Of a DNA stretch of 64,000 nucleotides, positions 18,718 through 27,377 are shown piece after piece. Origin of the DNA: Pandoraea nosoerga (GTDB lineage: Bacteria > Pseudomonadota > Gammaproteobacteria > Burkholderiales > Burkholderiaceae); contig NZ_CABPSC010000019.1 of NCBI RefSeq assembly GCF_902459585.1, positions 20,325 to 84,324 on the forward strand, read 5' to 3'. The notes under the pieces were generated by a model. That model saw nothing but the letters and a program-made list of their open reading frames with translations. It had not been told where the DNA came from and made no database searches. Each line of letters begins with the position of its first letter. The stretch's first letter is position 1. A program made the position numbers and the translations under genes.

Positions 18718-18765
18718 CGTTCGGGACGTAGAGGCCGGAGGTTCGAATCCTCTCACCCCGACCAG
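18718..18765 (+). repeat. attR: 48-bp copy of the tRNA-Pro 3' half
   Basis: Identical to 7371-7418, ending in CCGACCAG. The 5' half of the tRNA is absent here, so this is an attachment site, not a tRNA gene. Confidence 0.92.
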
Positions 18766-18792
18766 GATTTACTTTGCTCTCAAGCAAAGCAG

Positions 18793-18824
18793 AAAAACCG
18801 CCGGACCTTTCCGGCGGTTTTTTT
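18793..18824 (+). terminator. Rho-independent terminator, originally of tRNA-Pro
   Basis: The stem AAAAACCGCCGG (18793-18804) / CCGGCGGTTTTT (18811-18822) with loop ACCTTT and a T-run lies 28 bp past attR. Before insertion it would have ended the ispB/tRNA-Pro transcript; the element moved it 11.3 kb away. Confidence 0.85.
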
Positions 18825-19012
18825 ATGTCCGCGCGATTACCCTTGCAATGTTCCGCACGCACGGCCCGGGCAAGTGCGACCGTCTGACGAGTCCCGTCCG
18901 CATGTCGTCCGGAACGGTTCCGTCCGGTACTTCACCGTCTCTGGCGCGCAAATCTCCTCTGATATAGTGGCAACTCATTGTCACGCTCTGCGCCGCGGGC
19001 GCACTTCATCGC

Positions 19013-20305
19013 TTGGAATCCTTGCCCTTATGGGCGCAGATTTGCGCCGTCGCCCTCCTGATCATCTGCTCGGGATTTTTTTCGATCTCCGAAACGAGCA
19101 TGATGGCGCTCAACCGTCATCGCCTCAAACATCTCGTGCGCATGAACGTACATGGCGCCAAGGCGACCCAGAGCCTGCTCTCGCGCACGGAGGACCTGCT
19201 CTCGACGATTCTCGTCGGCAACAACGTCATCAACACGGTCGTGCCGGTGCTCACGACGTCGATCGCGGTGCGCTACTTCGGCAACGACGCGATTACGCTA
19301 TCGATCGCCACCGCGCTCATTGCGTTGCTCATCATCATCTTCGCCGAGATCGCTCCGAAAATCGTCGGTGCGACTTATCCGGAACGCATCGCCCTGCCGG
19401 CGAGCACGCTGCTTGGCCCCATCGTCGGCATCGCCAAACCGCTCGTGTGGATCCTCAACGGCTTCGTGCGCGGCATGCTGCGCGTGATGCGCATCGACAC
19501 GCGTCGCGCAGCAGGCGAAGCCCGCCTCACCACGGAGGAATTGCGCACCATCGTGCTCGAGGCCGGCAACTACATGCCGACGAAACCGCGCAGCGTGCTG
19601 CTCAACCTGCTGGATCTGGAGAACATCACCGTCGACGACGTGATGGTGCCGCGAGCGCGCATCGAGGCGCTCGACATCTCGGCGCCGCTCGACACGATCC
19701 TCACGCAGCTCGAGACCTGCTACCACAACAAGCTGCCGGTCTACGACGGTGACATCGATCGCGTGGTAGGCATTCTTCCCGTGCGCCGCACGCTCGCTGC
19801 GCTGCGCCACCCCGACGAGCTCAGCGTCGATACGCTGCGCGCGCTGCTCGTGGACCCGTATTTCATTCCGAGCGATACGCCCGCTCTGCGCCAGTTGCAG
19901 TACTTCCAGGAGAACCATCGCCGCGTGGGCCTGGTCGTCAACGAATATGGCGAAGTCGAGGGCCTGGTGACGACCGAGGACATCATCGAGGAGCTCATCG
20001 GCGAGTTCACCACGAGCGTGCCGGGCGCGGGCGGCAGCCGCTCGGGGTGGACGGCGGACGGCGACTGCCTGGTGAGCGGCGGCGTCGGGCTGCGCGATCT
20101 GAATCGCCGCCTCGGCCTGCATCTGCCGACCGACGGCCCCAAGACGCTCAATGGCCTGATCCTCGAAGTGCTGCGCGAGATTCCGGAGGCTTCCGTCAGC
20201 ATGGAGATCGGCGGCGTGCGCATGGAAATCGTGCAGATCGACAACCAGGCGATCAAGACCGTGCGCCTGTTCAAGCCCAAAGCGCGTCCCGCGTCGCACG
20301 AGTAA
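19013..20305 (+). CDS. HlyC/CorC (CNNM/CBS) family transporter-like protein
   Basis: 430 aa from TTG 19013; no in-frame ATG fits the conserved start. DUF21/CNNM domain with three or four transmembrane helices (residues 1-130, including LLIICSGFFSISETSMMALNRHRL and an IALLIIIFAEIAPK segment), a CBS pair (about 205-335, beginning VDDVMVPRARIEALD) and a C-terminal CorC_HlyC domain (about 345-425). The family is linked to magnesium/cobalt efflux. Substrate here is not shown by the sequence. It is the first backbone gene right of the element. Confidence 0.88.
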   Translation: MESLPLWAQICAVALLIICSGFFSISETSMMALNRHRLKHLVRMNVHGAKATQSLLSRTEDLLSTILVGNNVINTVVPVLTTSIAVRYFGNDAITLSIATALIALLIIIFAEIAPKIVGATYPERIALPASTLLGPIVGIAKPLVWILNGFVRGMLRVMRIDTRRAAGEARLTTEELRTIVLEAGNYMPTKPRSVLLNLLDLENITVDDVMVPRARIEALDISAPLDTILTQLETCYHNKLPVYDGDIDRVVGILPVRRTLAALRHPDELSVDTLRALLVDPYFIPSDTPALRQLQYFQENHRRVGLVVNEYGEVEGLVTTEDIIEELIGEFTTSVPGAGGSRSGWTADGDCLVSGGVGLRDLNRRLGLHLPTDGPKTLNGLILEVLREIPEASVSMEIGGVRMEIVQIDNQAIKTVRLFKPKARPASHE

Positions 20306-20418
20306 GCGGTGGCCGCCCACTGCCCGTGACACCCGCCCATTTTTCGGGCAATTCCGATTGAGCGGCGACAGGGTTTTGACGAGACTGAAGGTCCACGTCT
20401 CACTCGCAGAACCCTGCC

Positions 20419-21645
20419 ATGTCCTTGCCGACCGCTCCTCCGTCAGACGCGACCGTCCCCGCCGCCGCAGCTCCGGCACCTCCAGCACCCCCAGCACCTC
20501 CCGCGCTCACCTCGCACGCGCCGCCCCGGGACGGCTCGCCGTTAGCATTTCTGGAGCAACTGCTCGGCGAAGCGATTCGGGCGGGCGCGTCGGATGTGCA
20601 CTTCGAACCCATGGCGCAGCGCTTTCGCGTGCGGCTGCGCGTCGACGGCCGCTTGCACGAGCACGTCGACGTTCCTCAGCCCTGGCGCGACATGCTCGTC
20701 TCGCGGCTCAAGGTGCTCGCCAATCTCGACATCGCGCAGAAACGCTTGCCGCAGGACGGGCGCATGGTCTGGCGAGAAGCGGGAGAGCCGGTCGAATGCC
20801 GCGTCAGCACATTGCCGTCGCTGCACGGCGAGAAGCTCGTCGTGCGGCTGCTCGATGGCGCGAAAGTGCCGCTCTCGCTCGAGGGCCTGGGCTACACACC
20901 GCAGCAGTACCTCGCGCTCACGCAAGCCATCGCCCGACCGCACGGCATGATCCTGCTGACCGGTCCCACCGGCAGCGGTAAAACGGTCTCGCTGTACAGT
21001 TGCCTGCGACGGCTCAACGACACATCGCGCAATATCGTGACGATCGAGGATCCGGTAGAAATCCGTCTGCCGGGTATCACGCAGGTCAATCTCAACGAGC
21101 GTGCCGGGCTCGATTTCGCGACCGCCCTGCGCGCCTTTCTGCGACAGGATCCGGACGTCCTGGTCGTAGGGGAGATACGCGACGCGCAGACGGCCGAGAT
21201 CGCCGTGCAGGCCGCACAAACCGGGCACCTCGTGTTTGCCACGGTCCACGCGAACGATGCGCCCAGCACGCTCGCGCGCCTGTTCGACCTCGGGGTCGCG
21301 CCATTCAATCTATCATCGACGCTGCTGCTGATCAGCGCACAGCGGCTGCTCAGGCGCCGCTGCCCGGCAGGGTGCGAACCCGGACGATCCGCGCGGCCGC
21401 AACCCTCGGCACCCGCCCCGTGCATGCGATGTCATGGCTCGGGCTACGCGGGACGGATTGGCGCGTTTCAAGTCATGCCCGTCAGCGCCATTCAGGCGAT
21501 CAACATCGCGCAGGCGCGCAGCCCGCACGAACTCGCGGCGCAAGCGCAGAGCGAGGGCGTCATGACCTTGCGCGAAGCCGGTCTCTGGCATGCCGCGGCC
21601 GGCACGGTATGGAAGGAGGACGTCGATGCGACGACCCCCGCCTGA
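20419..21645 (+). CDS. GspE/PilB-type secretion/pilus assembly ATPase (short form)
   Basis: Cytoplasmic hexameric ATPase powering pilus or pseudopilus assembly. 408 aa, against about 560 for PilB: the N-terminal MshEN/T2SSE_N domain is missing and replaced by an Ala/Pro linker (residues 10-35). Walker A GPTGSGKT at 182-189, Asp box VTIEDPVE at 207-214, Walker B VLVVGEIRD near 247-255 and His box TGHLVFATVHAND at 268-280 are intact. Near the C-terminus CPAGC and CMRC form the tetracysteine zinc site. It heads a pilB-pilC-pilD-coaE order typical of beta- and gammaproteobacteria. Confidence 0.9.
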   Translation: MSLPTAPPSDATVPAAAAPAPPAPPAPPALTSHAPPRDGSPLAFLEQLLGEAIRAGASDVHFEPMAQRFRVRLRVDGRLHEHVDVPQPWRDMLVSRLKVLANLDIAQKRLPQDGRMVWREAGEPVECRVSTLPSLHGEKLVVRLLDGAKVPLSLEGLGYTPQQYLALTQAIARPHGMILLTGPTGSGKTVSLYSCLRRLNDTSRNIVTIEDPVEIRLPGITQVNLNERAGLDFATALRAFLRQDPDVLVVGEIRDAQTAEIAVQAAQTGHLVFATVHANDAPSTLARLFDLGVAPFNLSSTLLLISAQRLLRRRCPAGCEPGRSARPQPSAPAPCMRCHGSGYAGRIGAFQVMPVSAIQAINIAQARSPHELAAQAQSEGVMTLREAGLWHAAAGTVWKEDVDATTPA

Positions 21646-21765
21646 AGCCAGTGCGTGGCCCCCGTCGGATGCGACGTGGGCCCTCGTCTCGTCGCCGCGC
21701 CGAGCGCGCCGCGGCGACGCTCATGAACGCGTGCCTGCCCGGGTGGCGCTGCGAAGGAGCCGGCC

Positions 21766-22986
21766 ATGCCTCGCATGACACAACCCAGACGCTGGCAGTG
21801 GCAAGGACGCGACGCGCACGGACAGTGGCGTCATGGCGAAGTCCTCGCACATGGCGAGGCGGGCGCACGCGTGATGCTGCGAGAGCAACGCGTGAGCGTC
21901 ACGTATCTACGGGTGGGACGCCGCCACGCGCCTCCCGCACGCACGCGCGCGGCGGACGCCACCGATCTCGTCCGCCGGCTTGCCACGCTGCTGGGCGCCG
22001 GCGTGCCGCTGACGGCCGCGCTCGACGTGCTGGCGCGCGGCGCCCACACGCGGGGGCTGAAGCAACTGGCGACGACCATCGCACAGGACGTTCGGCAAGG
22101 ACGCCCGTTGGCCGAGTCGATGTCGCGCGCGAGCCACCGATTCAGCCGCATCGACTGCCAGTTGATCGCGGCGGGCGAACTCGGCGGCCAACTGGCGCCG
22201 ACATTGAACCGGCTGAGCGCGCAGTACGACCACGCGCGGACGGTGCGCGAAAAGCTGCAGCGGGCGCTCGCGTACCCACTCACCGTCCTCGGGGTGGCCG
22301 TGGCCGTGATGATTGCACTGCTGCATTGGGTGATCCCGGAGTTCGAGCGTCTATTCGCCAGCGCCGCCGGCGGCGGTATACCGTTGCCGCCAATGACGCA
22401 GTGGCTCATCGATATCTCGCGCGCCTCACTGGCACACGGGCCCTGGATAGCGACCGGTAGCGGTGCGCTCGCGTTGGCCGTCATGATGGCATTGCGGCGC
22501 AGTGGCGCGTTACGGCGCCAGCGCGATCGTCTGGCGCTGCGCCTGCCGGGCGCGGGACAGATCGTTCGCATGATGAGTGCGGCGCGCTGGGCCCGCACGC
22601 TCGGCACGCTGCTCGACGCGGGCGTGCCGCTGCCCGATGCCATGGACGCCGCAGCCAGCGCGTGCGGCAATCTCATCATGCAGCAGGCGGCGCACGCGGT
22701 GCATCGCGCCGTGGCGCGCGGCGAGCGTCTGGCAACCACGCTCGAAGCCGATGTCCGCTGGCCGCTCGTCATTGCGCAACTGGTCGTGATCGGCGAGGAA
22801 TCGGGTACACTCGGGCGCATGCTCAACCAGGCGGCCGATCTGCTCGACGAGGAGGCCTCGCATGCCCTGGTCAGTGCCTGCGCAACGCTCGAACCCATGA
22901 TGATTACGTTTCTCGGCCTGCTGATCGGCGGCATGGTACTGGCCATGTATCTGCCGATGTTCCAACTCGGATACGGTGTCGCATGA
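21766..22986 (+). CDS. PilC/GspF inner-membrane platform protein
   Basis: 406 aa. Two T2SSF domains: the first (about 65-190, with RRLATLLGAGVPLTAALDVL and DVRQGRPLAESMSR), the second (about 265-390, with ARWARTLGTLLDAGVPLPDAM and IGEESGTLGRMLNQAADL). Transmembrane helices are at about 170-195, 225-245 and the C-terminus (FLGLLIGGMVLAMYLPMF). It starts 120 bp after the ATPase gene and its stop overlaps the prepilin peptidase start (ATGA at 22983). Confidence 0.92.
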   Translation: MPRMTQPRRWQWQGRDAHGQWRHGEVLAHGEAGARVMLREQRVSVTYLRVGRRHAPPARTRAADATDLVRRLATLLGAGVPLTAALDVLARGAHTRGLKQLATTIAQDVRQGRPLAESMSRASHRFSRIDCQLIAAGELGGQLAPTLNRLSAQYDHARTVREKLQRALAYPLTVLGVAVAVMIALLHWVIPEFERLFASAAGGGIPLPPMTQWLIDISRASLAHGPWIATGSGALALAVMMALRRSGALRRQRDRLALRLPGAGQIVRMMSAARWARTLGTLLDAGVPLPDAMDAAASACGNLIMQQAAHAVHRAVARGERLATTLEADVRWPLVIAQLVVIGEESGTLGRMLNQAADLLDEEASHALVSACATLEPMMITFLGLLIGGMVLAMYLPMFQLGYGVA

Positions 22987-23813
22987 ACGGTTACGCTGAG
23001 TTCCTGCTCGTCGACTGGCTGGCACAACTGGAGCCTCACTGGCGTCTCGCGCTGTTTGCCGCGGCGGGCGTCGCTGCCGGTCCGGTGCTCGACGTCATCG
23101 TGCGCCGCGTACCGGCGGCCGTCGAACGGGCATGGCTGGCCGAGATGCAGGCCGTCGGCGCCGCCGATACCTTTGCTTCAGAAGCACGTTCACGGACGAG
23201 CGCCGCCTCGATCGCCACGACGCTCGCCACGACGGTCGCCGCCGCGCCCGCGCAAACACCGCCCGCGCGTGGCTGGCAGCTCTCGATCCTGAGCGCCGTG
23301 CTGAGCACGGCCGTCTCGTGGCGATTCGGGCCCACATGGCAGTCTCTGGGCGCGCTCGGGCTCGTCTGGGCGCTCATTGCCCTCGCCTACATCGATTACG
23401 ACACGCAGTTGCTGCCCGACATACTGACGCTGCCGCTGCTCTGGGCCGGCCTGCTGGTCAATCTCGGGCACTGGTTCAGTGCGCTGCCCGCCGCCGTCGT
23501 TGGCGCGGCGGCCGGCTACATGAGCCTGTGGGTGCTTTACTGGATCTACTGGTGGGTGCGCCGCCGCGAGGGCATGGGCTTCGGCGACTTCAAACTTTAC
23601 GCCGCGCTCGGCGCATGGTTCGGCTGGACGGCGCTCGTGCAGATCCTGACGCTGGCCTGTCTGCTCGCCATCGTGGTCGCAGGCGCGGCGTGGCTCGCGG
23701 GACGTTTGCGCAGCGACGAGATGTTTCCTTTCGGCGCGTTTCTCGCCGCGGCGGGCGTCGCCACCCTGTTCTGGGGCAACGGCTTGATGATCTGGATCGG
23801 AGGAACGCCATGA
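22983..23813 (+). CDS. Prepilin peptidase (A24), lacking the tetracysteine motif
   Basis: 276 aa from ATG 22983. It should cleave leader peptides of type IV prepilins in the inner membrane. Both catalytic Asp motifs are present: [14 protein letters not shown] (D138 region) and [16 protein letters not shown] (D202 region), with about seven hydrophobic helices. The N-terminal GSFxNVxIxRxP motif is degenerate ([12 protein letters not shown], residues 33-44), and the CxxC...CxxC zinc motif that normally follows is replaced by an Ala/Thr-rich stretch (55-97). This suggests peptidase without the usual methyltransferase feature. ATGA overlaps couple it to both neighbours. Confidence 0.9.
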   Translation: MNGYAEFLLVDWLAQLEPHWRLALFAAAGVAAGPVLDVIVRRVPAAVERAWLAEMQAVGAADTFASEARSRTSAASIATTLATTVAAAPAQTPPARGWQLSILSAVLSTAVSWRFGPTWQSLGALGLVWALIALAYIDYDTQLLPDILTLPLLWAGLLVNLGHWFSALPAAVVGAAAGYMSLWVLYWIYWWVRRREGMGFGDFKLYAALGAWFGWTALVQILTLACLLAIVVAGAAWLAGRLRSDEMFPFGAFLAAAGVATLFWGNGLMIWIGGTP

Positions 23814-24436
23814 CTTACGCCATCGGTCTGACCGGCGGCATCGGCAGCGGCAAGACGACCGTGGCCAATCTGTTCGCAACGCACGGCGTCACCATCATCG
23901 ACACCGACGCCATCGCGCACGGCATCACCGCCCCGGGCGGCGCCGCAATGCCCGCCATCCGGCGCGAGTTCGGCGACGCGTTCGTGGCCCCCGACGGTTC
24001 GCTCGATCGCGCTCGCATGCGCGAAGCGGTGTTCACGGACGACGCGGCAAAAGCCCGTTTGGAAGCCATTACCCATCCGCTCATTCGCACGGAATGCGAG
24101 CGTGCGGCCGCGCAAGCGACAGGGCCCTATCTGATTTTCGTCGTCCCGCTGCTGGTGGAATCCGGTACGTGGCGCGAGCGCGTGCAGCGTGTGCTGGTCG
24201 TTGACTGCACCGAGCAGACGCAGGTCGCCCGCGTGATGGCTCGCAACCGTTTCACGCGCGAGCAGGTGCTCGCTATCATGGCGCGTCAGGCGAGCCGCGC
24301 CCAGCGGCTCGCCGAAGCCGATGACGTCATCGACAACGATGTCGAGGATGCGCCGCTCGCACCACAGGTCGACAGGCTGCATGCGGCCTATCTGAAGCTC
24401 GCGGCGCAGGCGGCGAAGCGTGACGGCGGGGGGTAA
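23810..24436 (+). CDS. coaE: Dephospho-CoA kinase
   Basis: Last step of CoA synthesis: ATP-dependent 3'-phosphorylation of dephospho-CoA. 208 aa, starting [22 protein letters not shown] with Walker A GGIGSGKT at residues 9-16. Also present are IDTDAIAH, the PLLVESG segment of the CoA-binding region, and [13 protein letters not shown] lid residues. Start ATG 23810 overlaps the previous stop (ATGA) with AGGA upstream. The pilD-coaE-zapD-yacG order is conserved in proteobacteria. Confidence 0.96.
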   Translation: MTYAIGLTGGIGSGKTTVANLFATHGVTIIDTDAIAHGITAPGGAAMPAIRREFGDAFVAPDGSLDRARMREAVFTDDAAKARLEAITHPLIRTECERAAAQATGPYLIFVVPLLVESGTWRERVQRVLVVDCTEQTQVARVMARNRFTREQVLAIMARQASRAQRLAEADDVIDNDVEDAPLAPQVDRLHAAYLKLAAQAAKRDGGG

Positions 24437-24598
24437 CGGCCACAGGTGGAGGTTACGCGGCGGCGCGAAACACGCATTTACCGCGTCCCCCTTGTACGCC
24501 GCCCCCGATAGAGCGCCCACTCGCGTTGCACCTCGACAGTTTCCCGCATTAGAATGTCGCCATTACGCTGAAAAGCGCCAACTCCTGGGCCAACGCGC

Positions 24599-25354
24599 TT
24601 GATCCTGTACGAATATCCGCTCAACGAACGCATTCGCACGCTGCTTCGGCTAGAAGAGCTGTTCGGGCGCTTTGCCTTTTTCGTCGCACAGGATCAGCCG
24701 CTCGATCATCACGCGGCGCTGATCACCATGTTCGAGATCGCCGATATCGCGGGGCGGACCGATCTGAAGAACGAACTGGTCAAGGAGCTCGACCGGCAGC
24801 GTCAGACCCTTCAGACGTATCGCGGCAACCCCGATATCGCCTCCGACGCGCTCGAGCAGTTCATCGGCGAAGTCGAACTGGCCATCGCGAATCTCAATCA
24901 GATCCCCGGCAAGCCCGGCCAGCATCTGAACGACAACGAGTGGCTCGCGAGCATTCGCAGCCGATCGGTGATTCCGGGCGGCACGTGCCGCTTCGACCTG
25001 CCGTCGTACTACGCCTGGCGTCATAATCACGCGGAACAGCGCCGTGCCGACATCGACAAGTGGATCGGCCCGCTACTGCCGCTGCGCGACGCCATCGGTA
25101 TCGTGCTGGGTCTCGCGCGAGAGTCCGGCCACGCCAGCAAGGCCATGGCGCAGCAGGGCAGCTACCAGCAGATGCTCACGGGGCGCGTGTATCAGCTCAT
25201 GCAGGTGCGCGTGGCGGCCGATTTGCGGGTCATTCCCGAAGCGAGCGCGAACAAATACATGTTGTGGGTGCGTTTCACGACGCAGGACGGCGATCTGAAG
25301 CCGCGTCCGGTCGACAGCGACGTGCCGTTCCTGCTGACGCTTTGCAATCTGTAA
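24599..25354 (+). CDS. zapD: Cell division protein ZapD
   Basis: Cytoplasmic FtsZ-associated protein that bundles FtsZ filaments (formerly DUF1342/YacF). 251 aa, the usual betaproteobacterial length, starting at TTG 24599 with residues [21 protein letters not shown], the conserved family beginning. All-helical N-terminal part, then a beta-rich C-terminal part with [17 protein letters not shown]. No ATG exists near the start, so TTG is well supported despite a weak ribosome-binding site. yacG follows 4 bp later. Confidence 0.95.
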   Translation: MILYEYPLNERIRTLLRLEELFGRFAFFVAQDQPLDHHAALITMFEIADIAGRTDLKNELVKELDRQRQTLQTYRGNPDIASDALEQFIGEVELAIANLNQIPGKPGQHLNDNEWLASIRSRSVIPGGTCRFDLPSYYAWRHNHAEQRRADIDKWIGPLLPLRDAIGIVLGLARESGHASKAMAQQGSYQQMLTGRVYQLMQVRVAADLRVIPEASANKYMLWVRFTTQDGDLKPRPVDSDVPFLLTLCNL

Positions 25355-25358
25355 GATC

Positions 25359-25553
25359 ATGACGACCGTCGTCAATTGTCCGACTTGCGGCAAGAAGGTG
25401 GTATGGGGCCCCGAGGCCAAGTTCCGCCCATTCTGTTCGGAGCGCTGCAAGCAGATCGATATCGGGGCGTGGGCTGCGGAGAAGTACACGATTCCGGCCG
25501 AGTCGCCCGACGACCCCTCGCAGGACTCGCCGCTCGATCCCACGCGACGCTGA
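25359..25553 (+). CDS. yacG: DNA gyrase inhibitor/zinc protein YacG
   Basis: 64 aa zinc-ribbon protein. Four cysteines (C7, C10, C26, C30) in [10 protein letters not shown] and [15 protein letters not shown] are the YacG signature. In E. coli it binds GyrB and blocks gyrase. Same transcript as zapD; ends at a strong terminator. Confidence 0.95.
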   Translation: MTTVVNCPTCGKKVVWGPEAKFRPFCSERCKQIDIGAWAAEKYTIPAESPDDPSQDSPLDPTRR

Positions 25554-25568
25554 GTGTTCGCGAGAAAC

Positions 25569-25596
25569 AAAAAGGCGCCCGACGGGCGCCTTTTTT
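25569..25596. terminator. Bidirectional rho-independent terminator, yacG / mutT
   Basis: GGCGCCC (25574-25580) pairs with GGGCGCC (25584-25590) with loop GAC, extended by an A-run before and a T-run after. Located between convergent genes. Confidence 0.85.
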
Positions 25597-25723
25597 GCGT
25601 TTTGGCCACGCGTCATGACGAGTGGCGCCGACATATCCATGCCAATGGCAGCCGCGGGCAGATGGCGCCGCGCGCCAAGTCGGCGTGCGTTGGCACGCGT
25701 TGTCGCGCGTCCCAGGCCGCACC

Positions 25724-26185
25724 CTATCCCCTGGCCGCCAGTTCCTCCGCGAGCCAGTTCAATGGCGGCAGCGCCGCGGGCAGCAGCGGCTCGACCTTGA
25801 CGGGCGGGTGCTCCCACGCCAGCGCCTGCCCCTCCTTGCCATGCGGCTCGCCCTGCCATGCCGTTACCTTACAGAAGTGCAGCCGGACATATGCATGCGG
25901 ATAGTCGTGTTCCAGCACGCGCCACGGCGCACATCGCTGCACCGTCACGCCGAGTTCCTCGTGAAGCTCGCGAGCCAGTGCGGCCGCAACCGACTCGCCC
26001 GCCTCCAGCTTGCCGCCCGGAAATTCCCAGTAGCCCGCATACGGCTTGCCGGCCGGGCGCTGGCCGAGCAGCACCGCGCCATCGGGACGCACCATCACCC
26101 CGACGGCCACTTCCGTGACGGGACGCCCGTCGGGCGCAAATCGTTTCGAATCTGTCATATCGTTGCCAGGCTGCCCCGCAGCCAT
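25724..26185 (-). CDS. mutT: MutT-type Nudix hydrolase (8-oxo-dGTP diphosphatase)
   Basis: Hydrolyses 8-oxo-dGTP to prevent A:T to C:G mutations. 153 aa. The full Nudix box GGKLEAGESVAAALARELHEELG is present (about residues 57-79), preceded by GYWEFP, the MutT subfamily signature. LHFCKVTAWQGEPHGKEGQ matches MutT of beta/gammaproteobacteria. An internal ATG at 26158 (MTDSKRFAPDG) is an alternative start. Confidence 0.88.
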   Translation of the reverse strand: MAAGQPGNDMTDSKRFAPDGRPVTEVAVGVMVRPDGAVLLGQRPAGKPYAGYWEFPGGKLEAGESVAAALARELHEELGVTVQRCAPWRVLEHDYPHAYVRLHFCKVTAWQGEPHGKEGQALAWEHPPVKVEPLLPAALPPLNWLAEELAARG

Positions 26186-26276
26186 GCCTGCGGGGCGTGC
26201 CCGCGAAAATCATTCCCGAGCCGGGAGGCACACCGCACGCCGAACCCTCGGGTGTCGCGCGGCGTGCGCCGAATCG

Positions 26277-27158
26277 TTACGAGGTCTGCGCCCCGCCGCG
26301 CCGCTTACCCGCCCAGTCGCGGGCGAACTGGAACGCCACACGGCCCGAGCGCGACCCGCGCTCCAGCGCCCAGATCAGCGCCTCGTGACGCGCACTCTCC
26401 GTCTGATCGGCCGGTACACCGAAATGCTCCAGCCAGTGGCTGACGATCGTCAGGTAGTCGTCCTGCTTGAACGGATAGAAGCTCACCCACAGCCCGAACC
26501 GCTCGGACAGCGAAATCTTCTCCTCGATCACCTCGCCCGGGTGAATCTCCCCGTCCTCGGTGTGACGATAGCTCTCGTTGTCCTTCATGTACTCGGGCAG
26601 CAGGTGCCGGCGGTTCGACGTCGCGTAGATCAGCACGTTGTCCGACTGCGCAGCCACGGACCCATCGAGCGCGACCTTCAGGGCCTTGTAGCCCGACTCG
26701 CCGTCTTCGAAGGACAGATCGTCGCAGAACACCACGAAACGCTCCGGACGGTTGGAAATCAGATCGACGATGTCGCCCAGATCCGTCAGGTCGTCCTTGT
26801 CGACCTCGATCAGACGCAGCCCTTCGGCGGCGTACTGGTTCAGACACGCCTTGATCAGCGACGATTTGCCCGTGCCGCGCGCGCCGGTGAGCAGCACGTT
26901 GTTGGCGGGCTCGCGGCGCACGAACTGGCGCGTGTTCTGCTCGATGAGCGCTTTCTGGCGTTCGATGTTCTGTAGATCGCCGAGCGTAATGCTCGAGACC
27001 TGGGCGACCGGCTGCAGGAAGCCGCGCCCCTGCTTCTTGCGCCAGCGAAACGCCACGGCGGTATCCCAGTCGATCTCGGGTGCGGCCGGCGGCAACATCG
27101 CCTCCAGCCGGGCCAGCACGCCCTCGGCGCGCGTCAGAAACTGCTCGAGTTTGTCCAT
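26277..27158 (-). CDS. DUF815 family AAA-type ATPase
   Basis: 293 aa. N-terminal helices, then Walker A GARGTGKSS at 92-100, Walker B-like FVVFCDDLSFEDGE, and YATSNRRHLLPEYMKDN with EEKISLSERFGLWVSF, the DUF815 signature. Common in Burkholderiales beside mutT and argJ. A DnaA-like or cell-cycle role has been suggested for the family by fold only; no substrate is evident. Confidence 0.88.
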   Translation of the reverse strand: MDKLEQFLTRAEGVLARLEAMLPPAAPEIDWDTAVAFRWRKKQGRGFLQPVAQVSSITLGDLQNIERQKALIEQNTRQFVRREPANNVLLTGARGTGKSSLIKACLNQYAAEGLRLIEVDKDDLTDLGDIVDLISNRPERFVVFCDDLSFEDGESGYKALKVALDGSVAAQSDNVLIYATSNRRHLLPEYMKDNESYRHTEDGEIHPGEVIEEKISLSERFGLWVSFYPFKQDDYLTIVSHWLEHFGVPADQTESARHEALIWALERGSRSGRVAFQFARDWAGKRRGGAQTS

Positions 27159-27377
27159 GCTTCGAAATCCCCGCGCCGCTCACGGGCGCTCATGTCGGTG
27201 CTTCGTGGAGTGATGGTTTCCCTTCGCTGTGCGCCGCGGTGCTTTTGCCACCTGCTGGCGATACGCCGACCGGCGTCGGCGACTGTCACTGGTGCATCGC
27301 CGATGCCGGTCGGCGTCGGCGCTCCACGCCAACGGCCCCGGCCTCCGGTGGGAGACGCAAGGCCGTCGCGTCAGGGC

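Larger units (their letters stand above)
7371..18765. mobile_element. Decayed integrative conjugative element in tRNA-Pro
   Basis: An 11.4-kb insertion defined by the 48-bp repeats at both ends, with a tyrosine integrase beside the right one. Contents, left to right: AlpA-like regulator, RMF-like protein, truncated TrfA-like initiator fused to a TraY tail, ExcA-like protein, broken ABC ATPase/effector locus, RHH/ParE toxin-antitoxin, relaxase C-terminal remnant, hypothetical gene, iteron origin, 506-aa unknown, integrase. The remnants point to an ancestor with an IncI/Dot-Icm-like transfer system. No T4SS motor or coupling gene remains, so self-transfer looks impossible. Excision could still occur because integrase and both att sites look intact. 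Confidence 0.88.

Noticed and set aside
18718-18765. Second tRNA-Pro
   Set aside because: Only the 3' 48 bp are present; the D-arm and acceptor 5' strand are missing, so it is attR.
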